DNA of 12,017 nt from Acidobacteriaceae bacterium (GTDB lineage Bacteria > Acidobacteriota > Terriglobia > Terriglobales > Acidobacteriaceae): positions 2,798-14,814 of the forward strand of contig PKXI01000132.1 in the NCBI GenBank assembly GCA_003133425.1, given 5' to 3'. How positions within the stretch are numbered: the first letter of the stretch is position 1; the number at the start of each line of letters is the position of its first letter. Shown here one piece after another: positions 5,704 through 12,017 of this stretch. Below the pieces are notes generated by a model. That model was not told the origin of the DNA and did not search any database. It worked only from the letters and a program-made list of their open reading frames with translations. Made by a program: the position numbers and the translations under genes.

Positions 5704-8469
5704 ATGCAATCCGAATCCCCCACCTCCGGGCAGCCCTCTTCCGGCCTGAGCGCCGCGCCCCTGTTCCATGCTGCATGGCTCTTTGCAGCCGGAATTGCCG
5801 TGACGCATTGGGTTTGGCTGCGTCCAGGGCTGGTGTTGGCTACGCTGGCCCCGGTTAGCGTTCTGTGCTGCGTTGCAGCCATGCGCGCCCAGCGTGTCGC
5901 CTGGTTGCCCCTGGCGACCCTGTGGTGCCTGCTGGGCGCCTGGTGTGCACTAATGGAGCCGCAACCGGCCCCCGCGCCCGCCCTTGCTTCGCTCTCCGAC
6001 GGGCTTCTCCGCAGTGTGGAAGGAACCGTCGTGGATGCGGGGGCGGTGCGCGGTGAAGCGGAGCAAAACCTGAACGACAACGTGCCCGACGATACAGCTC
6101 CAGCGCCACAGCCTACGCAACGAATCGACGTCCGTGTTTCAAGCCTCGAAATGGTGACCGATACCGAGGACAAACAGGCACAAATTGCTGGAGGAGTCCG
6201 GCTGACGGTGCGCTGGCCGGAAGGCACGGCTACCCAAGTAGCAGATCCGGTGACAAACCAACCAACCAGTCAAACGATCCCGCCCTTTCGTTGCGGCGAT
6301 CGTATTCGCGCCGCTGTCCGCCTGTTACCGCCTGAAACGTATCACGATCCTGGCGTCTGGAGCCGCGAAGATTATCTGCTCGATCAGGGCATCACCTCCA
6401 CTGCCAGCGTACCCATCGAGCGAATAGAGCGCATTGACGAGTTCGGGAACCCCGGCACATTCCTGACTTGCCGCGTGAACGCATTGCAGCACGCTACCAC
6501 TACGCGCCTGCTGGCACTGCCCGCCGCCATGCGCCGCCTGCCTGCGCCCTTGCGCCTGACTCCGGAAGATGCCGTGATGCTAGCCGCGATGGTGGCCGGC
6601 GACCGTACCTACCTCACGCATTCTCTGCGCGTCGGATTCGAACGCACCGGCTCCTTTCATATGCTGGTAGTGTCGGGATTCCATCTCGCGATTGTGGCCG
6701 CATGTATCTTCTGGATTACGCGCCGACTGCGCATGCCTCGCGTTCCGGCCACCCTCATCACCATTCTTGCGTCGTTCGCTTATGCGCTCTTTACCGGCTT
6801 CGCCACGCCGGTGCAGCGGTCGCTCTGGATGGTTACCCTCTACCTGCTCGGCCGGCTCGTCTACCGAGAGCGAAGCGCCATGAACACGATCGGCTTTGCC
6901 TCGTTGTGCCTACTTGTTGTGAGCCCTCGCAGCCTGTTCGAGTCGAGCTTGCAGATGACGTTGCTCGCGGTCGTAGCCATCGCCGGCGTTGCCGCACCAC
7001 TACTCCAGGGCAGCGTGCATCCCTATTTGAACGCTACGCGGGAATTGCGCATGACCGCACTCGACGCCAAGCTGACGCCGCGCCTGGCTCAGTTCCGCGT
7101 TCTGTTGCGAATGGTTGCTGCGCGCCTGCAGGAGGCGGGGATTGGACGCTTCGCGTGGCGCATCTTTCCCTGGACGGTGCGCTTTCTGCTTCGTCTCGTC
7201 GAACTCGTGGCCGTATCCCTTGTCGTAGAGATGGCCATGACTTTGCCCATGGCGATCTACTTTCACCGCATAACCATCGTCGCCCTGCCGGTGAATCTAT
7301 TCATCCTGCCGCTGCTTGCGGTCCTCATGCCTGCTGCGCTGCTCACGCTGTTGTTGCTGGTTTCGTGGGCCGCCGCCGCAGTTGTTCCGGCCATGATTGC
7401 GGCGGTCGTGCTGCACATTGGCGTTGGGCTCGTGCGACTATTCGGCTCACTTGCCTTTGGAGATTTCCGTATCCCCAATCCGCTCCTGATTCAATCGGCA
7501 GCCTTCTGCGCATTGCTTGCAGCGGCAATCCTGCTTGCCCACCTGAGCGTATCGAGCGGGAGCCGCTGGCAGCGCCGCTCCGCATGGACTTCCCTGCTGC
7601 TAGCCGCGCTGGCCGCCGTGGCGCCACGGCCTATCCAGCACCCAAACAATGCGCTGCTTGTCGAAGCCATCGACGTGGGCCAGGGCGACTCGCTTCTGCT
7701 GATTACTCCCGACGGCAAGACCCTGCTGGTGGATGGCGGCGGTTTTGGAGGTGGACCGCATCAGGCCCCGCAGGACTATGACATCGGGGAGGACGTTGTT
7801 TCACCAACTCTCTGGTCGCGCGGCACCCGGCATCTGGATGCAGTGGCCCTCAGCCATACCCACTCCGACCACATGGGCGGCTTGGCCGCCGTCCTGCGCA
7901 ACTTCCACCCCGATGAACTATGGGTGGGCAACAACCCGCGCACCGAAGCCTACAGCGCGCTGCTCGACGAAGCCGCCAGCCTTCACATTCGCCTTCGCTC
8001 ACTTCGCGCCGGCGACGCTTTTTCGTTTGGCAACACCCATGTCAGTGCTCTCACACCGCTGCCCAGTTATCAGCCCGGTCTTGAGCCCGCCAACAATGAC
8101 TCGCTGGTGTTGCATGTTGCCTTTGGCGCTACATCTGTCCTGTTAGAAGGCGATGCTGAAGGCCCAGTCGAAGACGCTATGGTCGCCCAGTCCACTATTC
8201 CCGCCCTGGCCCTCAAGAGCACGCTCCTCAAGGTGGGACATCACGGCAGCGTCACCTCTACTCGCCCAGAGTTCCTGGCCCGCGTAGCGCCGCAGTGGGC
8301 CGTTATCTCCTGCGGTCTTCGCATCCGCTACGGCCACCCTCGCAATGAGATCCTCGACGAATTGCAGTCGGCAGAAGTCCGCACCTACCGCACTGACACC
8401 GGCGGCGCTTCCTGCTTCCTGCTCGATGGAAAGATCGCCGTTCCAGATCCGACATGCGGCTGGCAGTAA
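5704..8469 (+). CDS. comEC: ComEC/Rec2 competence DNA-uptake channel
   Basis: Inner-membrane protein that passes single-stranded DNA into the cytoplasm during natural transformation. The 921-residue product is full length and a little longer than the Bacillus protein. Order: two N-terminal membrane segments (about 20-80); an extracytoplasmic OB-like region (about 95-260, DUF4131 type) with a Pro/Gln-rich stretch near 120-140; then the Competence domain from about 290, with the VAGDRTYL segment and the hallmark TGSFHMLVVSGFHLAI from 315, and many membrane helices to about 630. The C-terminal metallo-beta-lactamase-like domain starts at IDVGQGDSLLL. It carries the metal-binding signature SHTHSDHMGG (H718, H720, D722, H723), NNDSLVL, LLEGDAE and KVGHHGS (H846, H847). 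A polar 50-residue stretch (439-490) interrupts the membrane region. The ATG at 5704 has no strong ribosome-binding site. No other competence gene is in the window. Confidence 0.95.
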   Translation: MQSESPTSGQPSSGLSAAPLFHAAWLFAAGIAVTHWVWLRPGLVLATLAPVSVLCCVAAMRAQRVAWLPLATLWCLLGAWCALMEPQPAPAPALASLSDGLLRSVEGTVVDAGAVRGEAEQNLNDNVPDDTAPAPQPTQRIDVRVSSLEMVTDTEDKQAQIAGGVRLTVRWPEGTATQVADPVTNQPTSQTIPPFRCGDRIRAAVRLLPPETYHDPGVWSREDYLLDQGITSTASVPIERIERIDEFGNPGTFLTCRVNALQHATTTRLLALPAAMRRLPAPLRLTPEDAVMLAAMVAGDRTYLTHSLRVGFERTGSFHMLVVSGFHLAIVAACIFWITRRLRMPRVPATLITILASFAYALFTGFATPVQRSLWMVTLYLLGRLVYRERSAMNTIGFASLCLLVVSPRSLFESSLQMTLLAVVAIAGVAAPLLQGSVHPYLNATRELRMTALDAKLTPRLAQFRVLLRMVAARLQEAGIGRFAWRIFPWTVRFLLRLVELVAVSLVVEMAMTLPMAIYFHRITIVALPVNLFILPLLAVLMPAALLTLLLLVSWAAAAVVPAMIAAVVLHIGVGLVRLFGSLAFGDFRIPNPLLIQSAAFCALLAAAILLAHLSVSSGSRWQRRSAWTSLLLAALAAVAPRPIQHPNNALLVEAIDVGQGDSLLLITPDGKTLLVDGGGFGGGPHQAPQDYDIGEDVVSPTLWSRGTRHLDAVALSHTHSDHMGGLAAVLRNFHPDELWVGNNPRTEAYSALLDEAASLHIRLRSLRAGDAFSFGNTHVSALTPLPSYQPGLEPANNDSLVLHVAFGATSVLLEGDAEGPVEDAMVAQSTIPALALKSTLLKVGHHGSVTSTRPEFLARVAPQWAVISCGLRIRYGHPRNEILDELQSAEVRTYRTDTGGASCFLLDGKIAVPDPTCGWQ

Positions 8470-8621
8470 ACCCTTTTAAGCAAGAATTGAAGTCCGATGC
8501 TTTTGGGGTTAAGTGTCCTTCATTCTGCACGACTCAATTGTTCTGAGGGCCGGCGGGTGCATGACAGATACACTGGGAACCGTTCCGCGAAACACCTAGG
8601 AATTTCAATTAACCTGCGTGG

Positions 8622-8651
8622 TTCACTCAACTGAATCTAGAGGCCTAGAAT
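8622..8651 (+). promoter_or_regulatory. Candidate sigma70-type promoter for the transporter-GH28 pair
   Basis: TTCACT (8622-8627, four of six consensus bases) and TAGAAT (8646-8651, five of six) are separated by 18 bases. Transcription would start near 8658, giving a leader of about 40 bases to the GTG at 8701 but almost none to the GTG at 8668. The short inverted repeat TCTAG-AGGC-CTAGA (8636-8649) overlaps the -10 box and could be a regulator site. Found by eye only. Confidence 0.35.
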
Positions 8652-8689
8652 TAGTCGACCTCAAATTGTGATCGCGGGAAATCAGAAAC

Positions 8690-8694
8690 GGGAG
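8690..8694 (+). promoter_or_regulatory. Ribosome-binding site favouring the GTG start at 8701
   Basis: GGGAG lies 6 bases before GTG 8701. The longer in-frame GTG at 8668 has no such site. An ATG at 8776 preceded by GAGG (8767-8770) is a second possible start and also leaves the whole transporter fold intact. Confidence 0.6.
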
Positions 8695-8700
8695 CACGAA

Positions 8701-10011
8701 GTGCGTTCACCATTTTCGCAGCATGCGACCGAAAGCAAGACGCCTACGGCTGGAGAAGTTCTGGCCGAGGCGAGCATGTCTCGGCGGGAATGGACCGTAG
8801 TGCTGCTGCTCGTGATTTCGGCCGTCATCAACTATGTCGACCGGAGCAATCTTTCGATCGCAGCTCCCGACATTCAGCGGCAGTTCGGATTATCGCCCAT
8901 CCAGATAGGAACCTTGCTGTCTGCATTCTTCTGGACGTATGCATTGGCGCAGATCACCGGCATTGCGGGCTGGTTTTCAGATCGGTTTCCGGTGGGCTGG
9001 GTGATGTTGGGGGGATATGTTCTATGGTCGGGCGCCACGATAATAACGGGCCTCGCGACAAGCTTCGCCGGTCTGTTCCTGGCGCTGCTGCTGCTTGGTG
9101 TCGGGGAGTCAGTGGCCTACCCTTGCTACTCGCGCGTCTTTGCCGAACTCCCGCAACAGCAGCGCGGACGAGCCAATTCATTCATTGATGCCGGAACAAA
9201 GACGGGGCCTGCGGTGGGTGCGTTTCTCGGCGGACTGCTGATCGTACACGTCGGGTGGAGGATGCTGTTCATAGCGCTAGGTGCGGGCGGATTGCTATGG
9301 GTTCTGCCGTGGCTCCGCGCGATGCCACGATACGGACGCAAAGTTGGCGGCGGTGATTCAACTCCGCTTCCTTCCATCGCCAGGCTGCTGAGTGTGAAAT
9401 CCGCATGGGGAACTTTCCTCGGACATTTTTGTGGAAACTACTTTCTCTATTTCCTGCTGGCGTGGCTTCCAATCTACCTGGTACGCGAAGAGAAGATGCC
9501 GATTGGGCCGATGTCGCGGCTTGCTTCCGCGGTGTTCCTTTTGATTGCGAGCTCGACACTGGTTACAGGATGGATCTCAGATCGTTTGATCGCTGCCGGT
9601 GGATCGCCCACGCGAGTTCGCAAGACTGTAGTGGTGGGCGGCCAGGCTGTGGCGTCAAGCCTGATGCTGCTGGCATTTGTTCATGGCAACCTTCCCCTGT
9701 CGATTGGAATAATGACCGTGGCATGCATCGGCTACGGAGCCTTCGCTTCAAATCACTGGGCAATTAGCCAGACACTTGCCGGGCCCGCAATGGCGGGGCG
9801 ATGGACTAGCATGCAGAATGGAGTCGCTAATCTCGCGGGGATTATCGCCCCCTGGATGGCGGGAGTCATTGTGCAGATTAACGGAAGTTCGCGGCTGACT
9901 TTTTTCGTCACCGGATTGGTGACCACCACCGGAGCGTTCGCCTGGGCGCTGCTTGTGCGTCGCGTGGAACCTATTCAGTGGGATTCGTCGATTTGCGCTT
10001 CTGGGAAATAA
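8701..10011 (+). CDS. MFS transporter, anion:cation symporter type, probable hexuronate permease
   Basis: A 436-residue inner-membrane protein of the major facilitator superfamily, with about 12 membrane helices visible as hydrophobic blocks. Marks of the anion:cation symporter branch (ExuT, GudP, DgoT) are INYVDRSNLSIAAP (from 43, first helix), GWFSDRFP (90-97, motif A) and GVGESVAYPCYSR (133-145), followed by ELPQQQRGRANSF. GWRMLF precedes the central loop, and WISDRL with a basic loop follows in the second half. Members carry hexuronates, aldonates or glucarate with protons. The polygalacturonase-like gene 16 bases downstream makes galacturonate or its oligomers the likely cargo, but sequence alone does not fix it. 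I chose the GTG at 8701 for its GGGAG site; the residues before about 26 are polar and non-conserved in appearance. No exuT symbol is given because orthology is unproven. Confidence 0.87.
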   Translation: MRSPFSQHATESKTPTAGEVLAEASMSRREWTVVLLLVISAVINYVDRSNLSIAAPDIQRQFGLSPIQIGTLLSAFFWTYALAQITGIAGWFSDRFPVGWVMLGGYVLWSGATIITGLATSFAGLFLALLLLGVGESVAYPCYSRVFAELPQQQRGRANSFIDAGTKTGPAVGAFLGGLLIVHVGWRMLFIALGAGGLLWVLPWLRAMPRYGRKVGGGDSTPLPSIARLLSVKSAWGTFLGHFCGNYFLYFLLAWLPIYLVREEKMPIGPMSRLASAVFLLIASSTLVTGWISDRLIAAGGSPTRVRKTVVVGGQAVASSLMLLAFVHGNLPLSIGIMTVACIGYGAFASNHWAISQTLAGPAMAGRWTSMQNGVANLAGIIAPWMAGVIVQINGSSRLTFFVTGLVTTTGAFAWALLVRRVEPIQWDSSICASGK

Positions 10012-10015
10012 TTCT

Positions 10016-10021
10016 GGGGAG
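10016..10021 (+). promoter_or_regulatory. Strong ribosome-binding site of the GH28 gene
   Basis: GGGGAG lies 6 bases before ATG 10028, just after the transporter stop at 10009-10011. It fixes the start at 10028, directly before a signal peptide, and rules out the longer reading frame that begins inside the transporter gene. Confidence 0.8.
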
Positions 10022-10027
10022 AGACAT

Positions 10028-11656
10028 ATGCGTATAAGAAAGTTCATAGTCGGATTGATGATGGCGGTTTGGTTGATTGCAACCTGCGCGTGCGGCGCCA
10101 CTCCTGCGCCCACAATGGCAAGCGGGCCATTCTTCAATATTGCGGACTATGGTGCTCACAACGATGGCTCCGACAATTCTACGGAGGCCTTTCGCGCGGC
10201 AATTCAAGCGGCGAAGAATGCGGGCGGCGGAACGGTTTATGTCCCGGCGGGAAATTATGTTTCAGGGCCTATCGAACTGGTCAGCAATCTGACCCTATAC
10301 ATTGATGCGGGAGCGACAATACGATTCCCCGCAGTTCTCCTGCCTTTCACTCCCGGTCGTCAGCAGGGCATAGAAACTTTGACGCCGGTGCCGCTGATTG
10401 GCGGTCACGATCTGGAGAACGTCACCGTTGAAGGACGTGGAACCCTCACCAGCAGCAATGCAGATTGGATGAATCTCCACGGAAGGACTCAAGCCTCGGG
10501 ATCCGATCCGGGAAGCGCTAATGGCTCCAACTGGGAACATTTGCTGCAGGCGCTGAACGCGAACAAGCCAATATCGGAACAGGAATACAAGGCAGCCGCT
10601 TCAGAGCTAAGACCTTCATTCATCCGATTTATGAACAGCAAAAATATCCTCATCGACGGCCTCCATTTTGTTGGCTCGCCGATGTGGACGATTCATCTTC
10701 TCTACAGCGAAAATGCGGTTGTGGAGAATGTCGTCATTGAGACCTATCCTGGAGTTCATACCGATGGGATCGTGGTGGACTCCAGCCGTTTCGTGAAGAT
10801 CGCAAACGCTTACATCGACACTGGGGACGACGGAATTGTGATCAAGTCGGGCAAGGATGCCGATGGACTGCGCGTGCATCGTCCGACAGAGGATGTCGAG
10901 ATTACCAATTGCACGGTCCATCACGCGCACGGCGCAATCACCATCGGCAGTGAGACCTCCGGCAGCGTGCGCAACATTGTTGCAAGCAACATTACAGCGC
11001 TCGACACACAGAATGGCGCTCGCATCAAGAGTGCGCGTGGACGCGGAGGAGTTGTAGAAGATATCAGCTTCAATAACTGGACTATGGAGAATGTTGGAGA
11101 GGCCATCACGGTAACCAATTACTACCTGATGGAAGGAGAGACCAGGACATCCGAGGAGCCGGTGTCGAAACGCACTCCAGTATTTCGGAACATTGCAATG
11201 AGCAACATGATTGTGAATGGCGCCAAAGTTCTGATCGACATAGAAGGCCTTCCAGAGATGCCCATTTCGAATCTGCACATCAGCAACATTATCGGTACAG
11301 GAAAAGTGGGACTCATTGGAAATTACTCTGACGGGCTCGAATTGCACAATGTACAGTTGAATTCGGCGAGTGGTCCGGCGTTCAAGGTTGAAAACTCAAC
11401 AAACCTGGAACTGGATGATGTGAGCACACGCAAGCCAAATGCGGACGCGCCCGTCATTCGCCTGGATAATACTCCAGGCGCAATCGTTCGCGACAGCAGG
11501 GCGTTTCCCGGCACTGGTACGTTTCTTTCGGTCGCTCCCGGGGAACTGAAGAATCTGCTACTGGAAGGGAATCTGCTTGGAAATGCGAGGAAGCCCCAGG
11601 AGGAGAAAGTGAACCCTTCGCGCGGCGCGACTCCTGAACAGAGATCGGATCGTTGA
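10028..11656 (+). CDS. Secreted glycoside hydrolase family 28 protein (polygalacturonase-like)
   Basis: A 542-residue exported enzyme expected to hydrolyse galacturonic-acid linkages in pectin. Residues 1-24 form a Sec signal peptide (MRIRK, then FIVGLMMAVWLIA). IATC20 is a possible but atypical lipobox, so the protein may be periplasmic, secreted or lipid-anchored. The GH28 entry motif follows: FNIADYGAHNDGSDN (36-50), then GGGTVYVPAGNYVSGPIEL. The right-handed beta-helix carries HTDGI (244-248, normally NTDGI), DTGDDGIVIKSG (264-275, acid pair D267/D268), HAHGAITIGSE with H301, and RIK (332-334). All catalytic positions except the Asn of NTD are as in the family. Several further beta-helix turns reach about residue 520, followed by a charged disordered tail, making it longer than typical members. 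Endo- versus exo-action, or activity on rhamnogalacturonan, cannot be decided. It is probably co-transcribed with the transporter. Confidence 0.92.
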   Translation: MRIRKFIVGLMMAVWLIATCACGATPAPTMASGPFFNIADYGAHNDGSDNSTEAFRAAIQAAKNAGGGTVYVPAGNYVSGPIELVSNLTLYIDAGATIRFPAVLLPFTPGRQQGIETLTPVPLIGGHDLENVTVEGRGTLTSSNADWMNLHGRTQASGSDPGSANGSNWEHLLQALNANKPISEQEYKAAASELRPSFIRFMNSKNILIDGLHFVGSPMWTIHLLYSENAVVENVVIETYPGVHTDGIVVDSSRFVKIANAYIDTGDDGIVIKSGKDADGLRVHRPTEDVEITNCTVHHAHGAITIGSETSGSVRNIVASNITALDTQNGARIKSARGRGGVVEDISFNNWTMENVGEAITVTNYYLMEGETRTSEEPVSKRTPVFRNIAMSNMIVNGAKVLIDIEGLPEMPISNLHISNIIGTGKVGLIGNYSDGLELHNVQLNSASGPAFKVENSTNLELDDVSTRKPNADAPVIRLDNTPGAIVRDSRAFPGTGTFLSVAPGELKNLLLEGNLLGNARKPQEEKVNPSRGATPEQRSDR

Positions 11657-12017
11657 TCGTTCTTGCGGGTTAGGGGGATACGGAATGGGTCAATCACAAC
11701 GTTGCAGGTGAACGACTGATCATTCGAAGTACGGATGGCGCCGGGTTCCGGGGCCAGGTTGACAGTCAAGATGAACCGTTTTGCCAACAAGCCTATATTG
11801 AATTCTCCATGGGAAGGCGTGGCGACTGGTTAGTGTATCGCGGGATTTCTCTGAGACCGGGCCGTCACAACAAAAAAGCAGTCCACTCATAAGGGCAGAA
11901 CCTACAGCCACAGAGAAGCGGTTCCCGCTGAAGACTTATGCTCAGCGTGGCTCAAGAATGCCGGCGCAGATCAGGCTCGAAAGCGATACAAGACGTGCGC
12001 CGCTGTAAGAGAGGCCG
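11657..12017. other. No supported gene; possibly decayed or regulatory DNA
   Basis: In these 361 bases I see no credible gene or RNA. Two + strand frames stay open without any start codon: 11674-11889 (containing RSTDGAGFRGQVDSQ and IEFSMGRRGDWLVYRG) and roughly 11854 to the window end (containing EDLCSAWLKNAGADQ). Neither resembles a family I know. Minus-strand frames here have no good start context. A hairpin CGCTGA/TCAGCG (11926-11947) lacks a T-run, so no terminator for the GH28 gene can be named. Confidence 0.5.

Larger units (their letters stand above)
8470..8700. other. Non-coding region between comEC and the transporter gene
   Basis: About 230 bases with no supported gene. Just after the comEC stop, AACCC (8469-8473) and AAGC (8478-8481) can pair with GCTT (8499-8502) and GGGTT (8506-8510). 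The hairpin has internal bulges and no T-run after it, so it is a poor terminator candidate. The downstream half is AT-richer, contains three CTAG sites and carries the promoter candidate listed separately. This is the likely boundary between the housekeeping operon and the pectin pair. Confidence 0.6.

Noticed and set aside
6468..7781. 437-residue + strand frame inside comEC
   Set aside because: It is an Arg/Ala/Pro-rich shadow of the well-supported comEC frame, with no recognisable motif and no start site of its own.
8469..8510. Rho-independent terminator after comEC
   Set aside because: The possible stem has bulges, a 17-base loop and no T-run.
9953..10027. Longer N-terminus for the GH28 protein
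   Set aside because: It would start inside the transporter gene and bury the signal peptide; the ATG at 10028 has a strong GGGGAG site.
10616..11347. 243-residue minus-strand frame inside the GH28 gene
   Set aside because: The + strand shows all GH28 motifs; the minus frame is rich in His/Asn/Val as expected from the complement of beta-helix repeats.
11926..11947. Hairpin CGCTGA/TCAGCG as terminator of the GH28 gene
   Set aside because: Six-base stem with a 10-base loop, no following T-run, and 270 bases after the stop codon.
1..12017. CRISPR array, tRNA or rRNA gene, intact insertion sequence, riboswitch
   Set aside because: No spaced direct repeats, cloverleaf, transposase motif or aptamer-like conserved leader was seen on either strand.

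Overview
The window looks like part of a chromosome from an Acidobacteriota bacterium, probably a soil-type Terriglobia. This is inferred from the moderately high GC of the housekeeping block, the gene order valS-nadC-birA-coaX, and an intergenic repeat of a kind I remember from acidobacterial genomes. I could not run a taxonomic search, so the assignment is tentative. All recognised genes are on the + strand.

Bases 1-8469 are a dense housekeeping block. It opens with the C-terminal end of valyl-tRNA synthetase (valS), followed by a 92-base gap holding the dispersed repeat. Then come three cofactor genes in a row: nadC (NAD), birA (biotin attachment) and coaX (coenzyme A). Next is a 236-residue protein of unknown function, starting at TTG, which sits 9 bases after coaX and overlaps the next gene by 4 bases. 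That next gene is a TrmA/RlmD-type RNA uracil-C5 methyltransferase with its iron-sulfur cysteines intact. The block closes with a full-length comEC, the DNA-uptake channel of natural competence. Spacing from nadC to rlmD is at most 21 bases, so these genes are very likely one transcript; comEC follows after 39 bases and may belong to it.

Bases 8470-8700 are non-coding and separate this block from a second unit. They hold a plausible promoter and a small cluster of CTAG sites.

Bases 8701-11656 are an accessory-type pair: an MFS sugar-acid transporter of the hexuronate/anion:cation symporter type and, 16 bases later, a secreted family 28 glycoside hydrolase (polygalacturonase-like). Together they suggest breakdown of pectic polymers outside the cytoplasm and uptake of the released uronic acids. 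This part looks less GC-rich by eye than the housekeeping block.

Bases 11657-12017 contain no gene I can support. Two frames stay open for some distance but lack start codons.

I found no clearly undescribed multi-gene system. The best candidate for something new is the uncharacterised protein at 3587-4297, because of its tight coupling to coaX and the RNA methyltransferase. The GH28 enzyme's altered NTD motif is the next most useful lead.
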